A DNA stretch of 64,000 nt, taken from contig DASQDR010000147.1 of the NCBI GenBank assembly GCA_035634055.1, positions 14,231 through 78,230 on the forward strand. The letters run 5' to 3'. The stretch is from JAICTV01 sp035634055. GTDB taxonomy: Bacteria > Planctomycetota > Phycisphaerae > Tepidisphaerales > Tepidisphaeraceae. The position numbers and the translations under genes are program-made. Within the stretch, counting starts at the first letter, position 1. Every line of letters begins with the position of its first letter. The notes beneath the pieces were generated by a model, which was given only the letters and a program-made list of their open reading frames with translations, searched no databases and was not told where the DNA came from. Positions 45,904-55,550 of this stretch are shown here, in pieces.

Positions 45904-47481
45904 TCATGGCGCCGACTGCGCCGCCGCCGGCGCCTCCGGCGCATCGGTGCGGAACGGGGCGGCGGGCAGGCCGGCGGCGTTGTACAGGTTCGCCCCCTCC
46001 GGCCAGCGGTGCCACGCGTACCGCACGTGCCGCGGCTCCTTCACCTCCGGGCTGCTGACCACGACGTCGCTGCCGTCAATCTTCGCCTCGGCGTTGACGA
46101 ATTTCCCGTCCGCCCCGGCGACCTGGAACCACTTGAGCGGATCATCCTTCGCCGTCAATCCCCCGCCCGCGTGCGAGAACGTGACGCGGATCGCCTCGCC
46201 CTGCGGCGTCATCGACTCGAACATCGGCCCGAGGTGCTCGATCTGCTCACCGTAATCGCGCGCCCGCGCGATGCGCGCCAGGCGGGCGCCGACGTCCTGC
46301 TTGTTGTGGGGGTGGACGTCCTTCTTGTCGCCGATGTCGAGGGTGACGACCATCGCAGTGTTCGGCACCCGCAGCACCTTCGCCTGCGCCTCGCGCACCT
46401 CCGGGCGGTTACTGTTGGAATCCAGGGCGGCGAGCTGCACGAAATAGAACGGGAAATCGCCCTGGCCCCACTCGCGCCGCCAGCTCTTGATGACCGCCTC
46501 CACGACGGCCGGGTAAAGGTCCAGCCCCTCGGTGATCGATTCGCCCTGGTACCAGAGGACGCCCTTGATGGCGTACGGCTGGAGCGGCACGATCATGCCG
46601 TTCCAGAGCACGTAGGGGTTGTGCTGGTCCTGGAGCGGGTTGCGCGGCCCGCGGTTGGCGCGCCCGCCGCCGCGTTGCGTGGTCGCGCCGTTGGTCGGCG
46701 CCGATGCCGGGGCACCGGCGCGGGCGGCCATTTCCTGGTCGTACTTCTGGATCGCTTCAGCGAAGCGGTCGAGCAGCACCTTGAGCTGCGGGTCGGACTC
46801 CAGCGTCGCCCGGCTCGCCCACGCCTGCGCGCAGCTGGCGCCGAACGCGCTCTTGATGAACCCGACCGGTCGGCCGGTCGCCTTGTGCAGGTCGCGGGCG
46901 AAGTAGTAGCCGACGGCGGAGAAGCCCGGCACGTTCTCCGGCGTGCAGACCTGCCACTCGCCCTCCACGTCCGCCTGCGGCTCGGCCGCCATCTTGGTCT
47001 TCACGGTGAACATGCGGACCTGCGGGAAGTTCGCCGCCGCGATCTCCTTCTCCTCATCGATCACGCCGGCGAAGCGCTGCGCCTTGCCCGGGTACTTCGC
47101 CAGGTCCCTGGACATCACGAAGTCCATGTTGGACTGGCCCGACCCGAGCCACACCTCGCCCACCAGCACGTCCTTGATGGCGATGGCGTTCTTGCCCGCG
47201 ATGGTCATCTCGAACGGCCCGCCGGGCTTGAGCTCATCGAGGCGGACCATCCACTTGCCGTCCTCGCCGGCGGTGGCGGATTGCTTCTGGTCGCTGAGGG
47301 TGACCGTCACCTGCTCGCCGGGGGTGGCGGTTCCCCAGACCGGCACCTTCACGCCGCCCTGGAGCACCATGTGATCGCCGAACAGCGCCGCCGGCTTCAC
47401 GTCCGCCAGCGCCGGCGCGACGATGCAGAGCATCGCGAGGGCGGCGAGGAAAGTTCCGGCGCGACTCGATGTCTTGTTCAT
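45904..47481 (-). CDS. Sialate O-acetylesterase-like (SASA) secreted esterase
   Basis: 525 residues with signal peptide KTSSRAGTFLAALAMLCIVAPALA. Mature start DVKPAALFGDHMVLQGGVKVPVWGTATPGE is the typical N-terminus of the family. The SGNH-type catalytic elements are VWLGSGQSNMDF (Ser about 116), KGVLWYQGES (Gly/Gln/Glu block) and DIGDKKDVHPHNKQDVG with the Asp/His pair. Relatives remove O-acetyl groups from sialate or from plant cell-wall sugars. Next to a rhamnogalacturonan lyase the second role is more likely. Unusual: a low-complexity RGGGRANRGPRN insertion near residue 270. Confidence 0.9.
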   Translation of the reverse strand: MNKTSSRAGTFLAALAMLCIVAPALADVKPAALFGDHMVLQGGVKVPVWGTATPGEQVTVTLSDQKQSATAGEDGKWMVRLDELKPGGPFEMTIAGKNAIAIKDVLVGEVWLGSGQSNMDFVMSRDLAKYPGKAQRFAGVIDEEKEIAAANFPQVRMFTVKTKMAAEPQADVEGEWQVCTPENVPGFSAVGYYFARDLHKATGRPVGFIKSAFGASCAQAWASRATLESDPQLKVLLDRFAEAIQKYDQEMAARAGAPASAPTNGATTQRGGGRANRGPRNPLQDQHNPYVLWNGMIVPLQPYAIKGVLWYQGESITEGLDLYPAVVEAVIKSWRREWGQGDFPFYFVQLAALDSNSNRPEVREAQAKVLRVPNTAMVVTLDIGDKKDVHPHNKQDVGARLARIARARDYGEQIEHLGPMFESMTPQGEAIRVTFSHAGGGLTAKDDPLKWFQVAGADGKFVNAEAKIDGSDVVVSSPEVKEPRHVRYAWHRWPEGANLYNAAGLPAAPFRTDAPEAPAAAQSAP

Positions 47482-47513
47482 TTCGTTGGTCCCTCTCGCG
47501 TTTCACGTTGACG

Positions 47514-50500
47514 CTACTTCGCCGGAGTCGTGTTCTCGGTAGTGATGTTGGGCCGCGGCGCGGGCTTCATGTCGTGGCCGATGAAGAAGCTCGGGTGGGG
47601 CGGCTGGTTGTACGCGACGTTCTGCCACGCGATGGCCATGCGGTACTGCGGGTCGTGCATCAGCGTGTGAAAGCGATGCTCGGTGGGGATCGTGGTGGTG
47701 AAGATGCGCAGCTCGCGGTTGTCGGTCGTGCGCAACATCACTTCCTCGCGCCAATCGCCGAACAGGTCGCCGGAGAGGGCGGGCGTGGACTTGGTGCCAT
47801 TGTTTGAAGTGCAGTCTTGGGCGTTGAGCAGGACGCCCGCGCCCGGCTTGTCCACCTGGTTGCCGCTGAGCAGCTCGCGCAGCAGGTCGCCATCCCACCA
47901 GACGGCGAAGTTGGCCGAGCTGGTGCGCGGGCCCTGGATCGACTGGCCGCGGTTGTTGCGTAGCCCACCCGGGCCGCCCCAGTTTTCGGCGCCGGGGTTG
48001 GTCGGGTCGATGTCGGCGGCGAGGCCTCGGCCGGTGTCGCGGTTCTCGGTCTTCCAGAGCACCTCGCCGGTGCGGGCGTCGATCATGGCCGCGCCGGGCT
48101 GCCGGCCGCCCTCGTGGATGCCGAAGACCTCCAGGCCGGGGCGCGACGGGTCGAAGTCGCCGACGTGCAGCGCGTCGCCGTGCCCGAGGCCCGCGCTCCA
48201 CAGCCCCTTGCCGTCGTCGTCCACGCACATTGAGCCGTAGACGATCTCGTCCCTCCCGTCGCCGTCCACGTCGGCGACACTGCACCCATGGTTGCCCTGG
48301 CCGGCGAACTTGCGGTTCTCCGGGCGGGCGGGGTCGTGCGTGTCAAAGGTCCACACGTGCGTCAGCTTTCCGTCGCGCCAGTTCCACGCGGCGAGCACGC
48401 TCTTGCCGTAGTACCCGCGGCACATGACCGCGCTGGGTAGCTTGCCGTCGAGGTACGCCGCCGCCGCCACGTAGCGCTCGGAGCGGTTGCCGTAGGCGTC
48501 GCCCCAGTCGTTGATGTTGCCGATGGAAGGGACGTAGTCCGCCGTCGCGAGCTCTTTGCCGGTCAGCCCGTCGAACACCGTGAGGTATTCCGGCCCGCTG
48601 AGGATCCGCCCGGCGAGCGAGAAGTTATTCGTGCCGTCCGGATTGGTCTGCCGGCTGCCGTCGGGGTTGCGCTCGCTGCCGGTGGTGTCGCGGTGGGCGA
48701 CGACGCCTTCCTTGGCGACCCAGTCGGCGTTGGGGTCGCCGATTACCTTGCCCGCGCCGTCAACGGTGCCGTCGGCGGTCTTGCAGAACATCTCCGCCCG
48801 CCCGTCGCCGTCGAAGTCCGCCACCAGGAACTGCGTGTAGTGCGCCCCCTCGCGGATGTTCTTGCCGAGGTTGATCGTCCACAGCAGCGTGCCGTCGAGC
48901 TTGTACGCGTGGAAGATTGGTGGGTCGGTCATGCCGGCGGCGGAGTTGTCGCGGGCGCGGCCGGTCATGTGGACCACGATCTCGTATTCCCCGTCGCCGT
49001 CCAGGTCGCCGACGGAGCAGTCGTTCGGCGTCCGCCCCTCCGGCGTCTTGAGCGGCACGGAGAAGTAATTCTTCGCCGGCACGGTGGCGGCAACCTTGCT
49101 CAGGAAGGGCTTGCTGATCTCGCCCTCCTTGCCGTCGATGACCGGGCGGACGAAGTACTCCAGGTCCCCCTTGGTCAGGTTAACACCGGCGTCCTGGTAG
49201 CACGTCGCCTTCGTCAGCGGCTCGCCGTTGAGCTTCACGGGCTCGGCACCGGCGACGCTTCGGTAGAGGTTGAAGGCGACGTTCTCCGGCTCGGTGCCGA
49301 GCATCCGCCAGCTCACGAAGACTTTGCCGTCGCCCTGGTTGACTGCCACCACGCCGCGGCCGAGCCTTTCCATCTGGCGCGGCGAAGGCGCGCGCCCGGA
49401 TGGCGCGGTCGCAGCCGGATTAGCGGGCGCGGCCGGCGCGGCGGCAGTCGTCGCCGGCGCGCGCTGCGTTGTCGGCGCCGGCGGCTCGACGGGAACCGCT
49501 TGGCCGAACTCCAGGGCGACGACCGATACGTCAGGATCGGTGGCCGGGCCGGGCAGGGTTACCACGACGCCGCCGTCGCCCGCCGTCGCTTCGACCGGCT
49601 TCCCGCCCGCCAGCAGCCGGGATGACGTGGGCGACTGCCTCATCCCCGGCAGGACAATCCTGCCGTCCGCCGGCCACTGCCAGACGTGCAGGTAAAGGGT
49701 CTCGCCGCCATCCGGCCTCGCCTTGCGCGTCGCGCGGCCCCAGGCGGGCGCCTTGGCGAAAGGGCTGCCCTCGGTGCCGTAGATCGCCTCGCCGTTGACG
49801 CTCAGCCAGCGGCCGATCGCCTTGAGGCGCTCGATGCACGGCTCGGGGATTTCTCCTTCCTTGGTCGGCCCGACGTTCAGCAAATAATTTCCGCCCAGGC
49901 TGGCGACGTCGGACAGGTTGCGGATCAGCTGCTGCGCCGACTTCCAGTCGACGTCGTCGGAGCGGTACCCCCACGACCGGTTGATCGTCATGTTGACCTC
50001 GAGCGCGCGGCCGACCATGGCGGCCGAGGGGATGCGCTGCTCGGAGGTGCGGAAGTCTCCCAGCACGCCGCCGCCCAGCCGGCTGTTGTGGATCACGTGC
50101 GGCTCGGAGACCACCAGGTCGAAGAACGGGCGCGCGCGCTCCGGCGTCATCTGGTACTCGGTGTCCCACCAGAGGATGTCCGGGCGGAACTTCTGCACGA
50201 TCTCGCGCACCTGCGGCAGCGCCACCTTGGCGAGGTAGTCGTCGAACGAGCCGCGCTGCGCCTCGTCCCAGTCCGTGGCCGTCCCCTTCGAGCCGCCGGG
50301 GTTCACCCAGTCCTGCGCCTGCGAATAGTACGTGCCGAACTTCAGCCCCTGGGCGCGCACCGCCTCGGCCAGCGGCTGGAGCAGGTCGCGCTTGGCGGCG
50401 GAGGACTTCACCGCGTTCCAGTCCGACACCTGCGAGTCGTACAGCGCGAAGCCGTCGTGGTGCTTGGCGGTGATGACGACGTACTTCATCCCCGCCTCCC

Positions 50501-50990
50501 TCGCCAGCGCGGCCCACGCCTTGGGGTCGTACTTCGAAGCGGTGAAGTCGTTCGCCAGCGCCTTGTAGTCGGCGACGGGGATCCTGGCGCGGTGCATGAT
50601 CCACTCGGCGGTGACCGGCCGGCCCTGCCAGAAGCCGGCGGGGACGGCGTAGACGCCCCAGTGAATGAACATGCCGAAGCGCGCCTCGCGGAACCACTTG
50701 AGGCGCGCCTGCTGCTGCTCTTGAGGCTCGTCGCGGACCACCGCGGGAAACGCCGGCAGCCCGGCGGCCGGCGGCGCCATGGCGGGGCGCGTGCCCGGCA
50801 TCGCCGGCCGCGTCGGGGCGGTCGTCGAAGCGATTGGCACCGTGGCGGCGTGGGTCGCCGGCGCCGTCGCGGGCATTGCCGGAGCGGCTGCCGAAGACGT
50901 CGAGGGGCCCGTCGCCGGATCGGCGGCCGCCGCCAGCGCACCGGCGCAGGCGGCCAAGGTGAGGGTAACCGTCAGGAGACCACGTTTCAT
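47514..50990 (-). CDS. Bifunctional fusion: GH29 alpha-L-fucosidase + PL11 rhamnogalacturonan lyase
   Basis: 1158 residues from the ATG at 50990 (GAGGAG 9 bases upstream). Signal peptide KRGLLTVTLTLAACAGALA, then an Ala/Pro/Thr linker (about 20-85). Residues 90-500 are GH29: WFREARFGMFIHWGVYAVP, EAGMKYVVITAKHHDGFALYDS, PDILWWDTEYQM (nucleophile region), GGNYLLNVGPTKEGEIP. An Ala/Pro linker (about 505-535) leads to residues 540-1158, a PL11 YesW/YesX-type lyase: MERLGRGVVAVNQGDGKVFVSWRMLG, NFSLAGRILSGPEYLTVFDGLTG, calcium-binding-like DLDGDGEYE, DFDGDGRAE and DVDGDGRDE, and a C-terminal FHTLMHDPQYRMAIAWQNVAYNQPPHPS. Both halves are full length, so it appears to combine fucose removal and backbone cleavage. 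Confidence 0.9.
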   Translation of the reverse strand: MKRGLLTVTLTLAACAGALAAAADPATGPSTSSAAAPAMPATAPATHAATVPIASTTAPTRPAMPGTRPAMAPPAAGLPAFPAVVRDEPQEQQQARLKWFREARFGMFIHWGVYAVPAGFWQGRPVTAEWIMHRARIPVADYKALANDFTASKYDPKAWAALAREAGMKYVVITAKHHDGFALYDSQVSDWNAVKSSAAKRDLLQPLAEAVRAQGLKFGTYYSQAQDWVNPGGSKGTATDWDEAQRGSFDDYLAKVALPQVREIVQKFRPDILWWDTEYQMTPERARPFFDLVVSEPHVIHNSRLGGGVLGDFRTSEQRIPSAAMVGRALEVNMTINRSWGYRSDDVDWKSAQQLIRNLSDVASLGGNYLLNVGPTKEGEIPEPCIERLKAIGRWLSVNGEAIYGTEGSPFAKAPAWGRATRKARPDGGETLYLHVWQWPADGRIVLPGMRQSPTSSRLLAGGKPVEATAGDGGVVVTLPGPATDPDVSVVALEFGQAVPVEPPAPTTQRAPATTAAAPAAPANPAATAPSGRAPSPRQMERLGRGVVAVNQGDGKVFVSWRMLGTEPENVAFNLYRSVAGAEPVKLNGEPLTKATCYQDAGVNLTKGDLEYFVRPVIDGKEGEISKPFLSKVAATVPAKNYFSVPLKTPEGRTPNDCSVGDLDGDGEYEIVVHMTGRARDNSAAGMTDPPIFHAYKLDGTLLWTINLGKNIREGAHYTQFLVADFDGDGRAEMFCKTADGTVDGAGKVIGDPNADWVAKEGVVAHRDTTGSERNPDGSRQTNPDGTNNFSLAGRILSGPEYLTVFDGLTGKELATADYVPSIGNINDWGDAYGNRSERYVAAAAYLDGKLPSAVMCRGYYGKSVLAAWNWRDGKLTHVWTFDTHDPARPENRKFAGQGNHGCSVADVDGDGRDEIVYGSMCVDDDGKGLWSAGLGHGDALHVGDFDPSRPGLEVFGIHEGGRQPGAAMIDARTGEVLWKTENRDTGRGLAADIDPTNPGAENWGGPGGLRNNRGQSIQGPRTSSANFAVWWDGDLLRELLSGNQVDKPGAGVLLNAQDCTSNNGTKSTPALSGDLFGDWREEVMLRTTDNRELRIFTTTIPTEHRFHTLMHDPQYRMAIAWQNVAYNQPPHPSFFIGHDMKPAPRPNITTENTTPAK

Positions 50991-51227
50991 TGTCGCCAGC
51001 TCCTCAGGTGGATCTCGCCAACGCGGCAAGCGGCTCGAGCCGCCGCCATCGCCGCGCGGCGGGGTTGCCCTCACATCATCCCTTGCGACGAATCCGTTGT
51101 CACGGGTGGATCGACCGGAGGAGGCGGTGCAGCACGCGACCGGCGGATCGGTTATCTTCTCGACCGCCGCTCGTCGATCGGACGACCGTGCGGCCAGCAA
51201 CCGATTCCCAGCAACGGATCACATCGA
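50991..51227. other. Divergent regulatory region of the polysaccharide locus
   Basis: This 237-bp gap separates the fucosidase/lyase gene (minus) from the DUF1593 gene (plus) and must carry both promoters. I could not identify a -10/-35 pair with confidence. Repeated CGATCGG/CGACCG-like words occur but no clear long dyad. Confidence 0.4.
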
Positions 51228-52685
51228 ATGTCCCTCCCTGTCCAACGGCACTGGATCGTTCTCGTGGGCCTGCTCCTCCTCACGGCCGTCCCAAGCCTGC
51301 TTCGCGCCGCGGCGCCCGCGACGGCACCCGCGACGGCGGCGGCCCGGCCGCGCGTCATCGTGCTGACCGACATCTCCAACGAGCCGGACGACGAGGAATC
51401 GCTGGTGCGCTTCCTGGTCTACTGCAACGAGTTCGAAGTCGAAGGTCTGGTCGCCACGACCTCCACGTGGCTGAAGGACAAGACGCGCGAGGACCTGATC
51501 CGCCGGCAGGTGCAAGCGTACGGGCAGGTCCGCCCGAACCTGCTCAAGCACGCCCCCGGTTATCCCGAGGCGGAGCACCTGCTCGGCGTGACCAGCACCG
51601 GGCAGGGCGGGTACGGCATGGCGGTCGTCGGCAAGGGCAAGAGCACGCCCGGCTCGCAGCGGATCATCGAGATCATCGACCGCGCGGACGAGCGCCCGGT
51701 CTGGGTCAGCGTCTGGGGCGGCGCCAACACGCTCGCGCAGGCGCTGATGGACCTGCGCGACTCCCGCTCCGGTGATGACCTCAGGCGAGCCGTCGCCAAG
51801 CTGCGCGTCTATTCGATCTCGGATCAGGACGACGCCGGCGCGTGGATCCGCCGCGAGTTCCCCGACCTGTTCTACATCGTCTCCCCGAGCAACCAGGACG
51901 GGCAGGAATACTGGCGGGCGACCTGGACCGGCATCTCCGGCGACCGCTGGTACAAGAACGGCCCCGGGCACAAGTACGACCTCATTGAGAACGCCTGGCT
52001 CGAAGAGCACGTGATCAACAACCACGGCCCGCTCGGCGCGCTCTACCCGAAGCACAAGTACATCATGGAAGGTGACACGCCCGCGTTCCTGGGGCTGGTG
52101 GAGAACGGCCTCGGTTGGTCGTCCACGCCGGCGCACGGCGGGTGGGGCGGGCGCTACGTGCTGTACAAGGCGCACGGCGAGACGCGCCGTATCTGGACCA
52201 ACAACGCCGAGAGCCGCGACACCGTCACCGCCGACAACGGCAAGACCGAGACCTCCGACCCGGCCAGCGTCTGGCGCTGGCGCGAGCACTACCAGCACGA
52301 CTTCGCCGCCCGCATGGATTGGTGCGTCGCCGACGATTTCAAGAAGGCGAACCACAACCCCGTCGTCAGCCTCAACGGCGACAAGACGAAGAACGTGCTG
52401 ACCCTGTCCGCCAAGGCGGGCACGACGGTCTCCCTGTCGGCCGACGGGACCAGCGACCCGGACGGCAACGCGGTCAAGCTCTCGTGGTGGATCTACGGCG
52501 AGCCCGGCACGCTTCACCGCACCGAGGCCGCGAAGCTGTCAACAGATGCCGAGCCGACGACGGAAGTGCGCCTGCCCGATCGGGTGCGCAAGGCGGGCGC
52601 GGTGCACGTGATCCTCCAGGCGCAGGACGACGGCACCCCGAGCCTGTTCGCCTACCGCCGCGCGGTGATCGAGGTGACGCCGTAG
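51228..52685 (+). CDS. DUF1593 (nucleoside-hydrolase-like) secreted protein
   Basis: 485 residues from the ATG at 51228. Signal peptide WIVLVGLLLLTAVPSLLRAA. The DUF1593 / Sde0182 nucleoside-hydrolase-like domain (about 40-345) opens RVIVLTDISNEPDDEESLVRFLVYCNEF with the metal-binding-type Asp cluster, followed by VSVWGGANTLAQAL and FYIVSPSNQDGQEYW. The C-terminal Ig-like domain (about 375-480: LTLSAKAGTTVSLSADGTSDPDGNAVKLSWWIYGEPG) resembles carbohydrate-binding modules. Homologues occur in pectin and cellulose gene clusters. The reaction is not established. It is the first gene of the plus-strand group. Confidence 0.88.
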   Translation: MSLPVQRHWIVLVGLLLLTAVPSLLRAAAPATAPATAAARPRVIVLTDISNEPDDEESLVRFLVYCNEFEVEGLVATTSTWLKDKTREDLIRRQVQAYGQVRPNLLKHAPGYPEAEHLLGVTSTGQGGYGMAVVGKGKSTPGSQRIIEIIDRADERPVWVSVWGGANTLAQALMDLRDSRSGDDLRRAVAKLRVYSISDQDDAGAWIRREFPDLFYIVSPSNQDGQEYWRATWTGISGDRWYKNGPGHKYDLIENAWLEEHVINNHGPLGALYPKHKYIMEGDTPAFLGLVENGLGWSSTPAHGGWGGRYVLYKAHGETRRIWTNNAESRDTVTADNGKTETSDPASVWRWREHYQHDFAARMDWCVADDFKKANHNPVVSLNGDKTKNVLTLSAKAGTTVSLSADGTSDPDGNAVKLSWWIYGEPGTLHRTEAAKLSTDAEPTTEVRLPDRVRKAGAVHVILQAQDDGTPSLFAYRRAVIEVTP

Positions 52686-52775
52686 GCCGCTTGCCGCGGT
52701 TTCTGTAATCCGTCCCGGCCGCCGCTGGGGATCAGCGCGTTGGCAGAATGGGTATCCGTTGGGAGCGCTTTCCTC

Positions 52776-55520
52776 ATGCAGATGGTTTCTCGAATCGCCG
52801 GGATCGTCGCCGTCATCATCCTTGCGCTCGTGCATGGCAATGCCGCGCGCGCCGCGGCGGGCGGTAGCGTGACGCCGGTAGCGCTGCGCTGCGACGCGCG
52901 CGAAAACCCGCTCGGCATCGACTCGCCCGCGCCGAAGTTGAGTTGGATCCTGCGGGCAAATGCCGCCGCCGCGCGAGGGCTGACGCAGTCGGCTTACCAG
53001 ATCGTTGTCGCCTCTTCCCCCGAGCTTCTCGCCAAGGACCAGGGCGATTTGTGGGATTCCGGCAAGACCGCCGACGCGGTCGCGAACCAGGTTGCTTATG
53101 CCGGCAAGCCGCTGCGGACGGACCAGGTTGCGTGGTGGAAGGTGCGCGCGTGGGACGGGGCGGGCGAGCCGTCGGACTGGAGCGAGCCAGCGCTCTGGGG
53201 GATGGGCGTGCTGGAACCGGCCGACTGGGGGGCGAAGTGGATCGCGGCGCCCGATCATCTCGCCGGCGCCGCCAGCAGCACCGCCCTGCTCCGCGGCGAG
53301 TTCCCGGTGAAGGCGAACCTCAAACGCGCCACGCTGAACATCTGCGGCCTCGGGCAGTACGACGCCACCATCAACGGCCGACCCGTCACGGCCGACCTGC
53401 TGGCGCCCGGCTGGACGGAATACACCAAGACCTGCCTGTACGACACGCACGACGTCACGCCGCTGCTGCGCCAGGGCCCCAACGCTGTCGGCGTGCTGCT
53501 GGGCAACGGCATGTACCGCGTGAAGAAGGAGCGCTACGCCAAGTTCGAGAAGACCTTCGGCCCGCTCCAGCTCATCGCGCGCATCCGCCTTGAGTACGCC
53601 AACGGTTCATCCGAAGTGATCGGCACCGGCGACACCTGGCGCGCCGGGCCGAGCCCGATGACCTTCTCCGGCGTCTACGGCGGCGAGGACTGGGACGCGC
53701 GCATCGAGCAGCGCGACTGGAATCAACCCGGCTTCCGCGCCGCCGATCAGTGGGAGCCGGTGCGCGTGACCCAGGGCCCTGGTGGCGCGCTGCGCGGCGC
53801 GTCGCGCTCGGCCCCGCCGGTCCGCGCGTTCCAGGTCCACAAGCCGGTCGCGCAAAAGCAGCTCAAGCCGAACGTCACGGTCTACGACCTCGGCCAGACG
53901 GCGTCGCAGATGCCGCAAGTGGTCGCCCGCGGCCCGGCGGGTTCAATCGTCAAGATCACGCCGACCGAGCTGCTCAACCCCGATGGCTCCATCTTCCGCA
54001 ACAACTACAACGGCAAGCCGTGGTGCCAGTTCACGCTGGCGGGCACCGGCGGCGACGAGGCGTGGACGTCGCGATTCTTCTACGCCGGCCTGCGCTACCT
54101 GCAGGTCGAGTGCATCCCCGCACCGGGCGGCGGAGAGGCGCCGCGCGTGGAATCAATCGAGGGGATCGTCGTCCACAACGCTGTCGCGCACACCGGCGAG
54201 TTCGCCTGCTCCAACGAGCTGTTCAACCGCATCGCGGCGATGGTGAAGTGGGCGGAGCTCGGGAACATGATGAGCGTGATCTCAGACTGCCCGCACCGCG
54301 AGCGGCTCGGGTGGCTTGAGCAGTCGCACCTGCACGGCCCGGCGTTCTGGTACGCCTACGACATGCGGCCGCTGTTCACGAAAATCATCGGCGACATGGC
54401 CGACTGCCAGGAGCCGGGCGGCCTGATCCCGACCTGCGTGCCGGATTACCCGAAGTTTCCCCCGAAGTGGCGCGACGCAATCGAATGGGGCAGCGCGGGC
54501 GTGATGATCCCGTGGCAAAAGTACGTCTGGACCGGCGACCTCGACGTGCTGCGGCAGAACTACCCGATGATGAAGCGCTACGTCGAGCACCTGACGAGCA
54601 GGGCGAAGGATCACATCGCCGCCCCCGGCCTGGGCGACTGGTCCGGCCGCGGGCCCAGCCCGGAGACGCCGAAGGATCTCATTGCCACGGCGCTCTACTT
54701 CGACAACGCCGCCACGCTCGCCAGGGCGGCGAAGCTGCTCGGCCAAGATGGTGAGGCCAAGGCACACGAGGAGCTGGCGGCGTCGATCCGCGCGGCGTTC
54801 AACCGGAAGTTTTACGACGCCAGCGCTCGCCGGTACGGCACTGGCTCGCAGGCGGCCAACGCCTTCGCGCTCTGCATGGGCCTCGTCGAGCCAACTAACC
54901 GCGACGCCGTGCTCGCCAGCCTCATCGCCGACATCGAGTCGCGCAAGCACGCGATGACCGTCGGCGAGGTCGGCCTGCCGTACCTGCTCCGCGCGCTCGC
55001 CGACGCGGGGCGATCTGACGTCAACTTCGCCATGCACAACCAGTCGGAGCATCCCGGCTACGGCTATCAACTGAAGATGGGCGCCACCGCGCTGTGCGAG
55101 ACGTGGGACGCCTACCGTGACAATTCGCAGATCCAGTTCATGCTCGGGCACATCACCGAGTGGTTCTACGGCGACGTGGCCGGCATCCGCCCGGACCCCG
55201 ATCGCCCCGGCTTCCGCCACGTGATCATCCGCCCGAGCGTCGTCGGCGACCTCACCGAGGCGCGCGGGAGCTATCGGTCGGTGCGCGGGCGGATCGTCAG
55301 CGAGTGGAGGCGCGAGGGGCAGCACCTGTCGCTTCACGTGGTCATCCCGCCGGGCGCCACGGCCACCGTTCACGTGCCGGCCGCGCGGGCGGAGGACATC
55401 ACCGAGGGCGGCAAGCCCGCGGGCGAGGCGGCGGGCGTGAAGCTCGTGCGCGCCGACGGAAAGGCTGCGACCTACGAAGTGGGATCAGGGGACTACACCT
55501 TCCGCTCGTCGCTGCCGTAG
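52776..55520 (+). CDS. GH78 alpha-L-rhamnosidase
   Basis: About 914 residues from the ATG at 52776 (a TTG at 52740 and an ATG at 52782 are alternatives). Signal peptide RIAGIVAVIILALVHGNAARA. Domain order as in Bacteroides-type GH78: N-terminal Ig-like (LRCDARENPLGIDSPAPKLSW), jelly-roll carbohydrate-binding (NICGLGQYDATINGRPV, TCLYDTHDVTPLLRQG), then the (alpha/alpha)6 domain with SVISDCPHRERLGWLEQ (about 500-516, catalytic block), GEVGLPYLLRALADAG and YGYQLKMGATALCETWDAY, and a C-terminal beta-sandwich (GSYRSVRGRIVSEW). It releases alpha-L-rhamnose from rhamnogalacturonan or glycosides outside the cytoplasm. Confidence 0.94.
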   Translation: MQMVSRIAGIVAVIILALVHGNAARAAAGGSVTPVALRCDARENPLGIDSPAPKLSWILRANAAAARGLTQSAYQIVVASSPELLAKDQGDLWDSGKTADAVANQVAYAGKPLRTDQVAWWKVRAWDGAGEPSDWSEPALWGMGVLEPADWGAKWIAAPDHLAGAASSTALLRGEFPVKANLKRATLNICGLGQYDATINGRPVTADLLAPGWTEYTKTCLYDTHDVTPLLRQGPNAVGVLLGNGMYRVKKERYAKFEKTFGPLQLIARIRLEYANGSSEVIGTGDTWRAGPSPMTFSGVYGGEDWDARIEQRDWNQPGFRAADQWEPVRVTQGPGGALRGASRSAPPVRAFQVHKPVAQKQLKPNVTVYDLGQTASQMPQVVARGPAGSIVKITPTELLNPDGSIFRNNYNGKPWCQFTLAGTGGDEAWTSRFFYAGLRYLQVECIPAPGGGEAPRVESIEGIVVHNAVAHTGEFACSNELFNRIAAMVKWAELGNMMSVISDCPHRERLGWLEQSHLHGPAFWYAYDMRPLFTKIIGDMADCQEPGGLIPTCVPDYPKFPPKWRDAIEWGSAGVMIPWQKYVWTGDLDVLRQNYPMMKRYVEHLTSRAKDHIAAPGLGDWSGRGPSPETPKDLIATALYFDNAATLARAAKLLGQDGEAKAHEELAASIRAAFNRKFYDASARRYGTGSQAANAFALCMGLVEPTNRDAVLASLIADIESRKHAMTVGEVGLPYLLRALADAGRSDVNFAMHNQSEHPGYGYQLKMGATALCETWDAYRDNSQIQFMLGHITEWFYGDVAGIRPDPDRPGFRHVIIRPSVVGDLTEARGSYRSVRGRIVSEWRREGQHLSLHVVIPPGATATVHVPAARAEDITEGGKPAGEAAGVKLVRADGKAATYEVGSGDYTFRSSLP

Positions 55521-55550
55521 GCGCGACGGGCGCGACAGAGGAGAGGCGAC

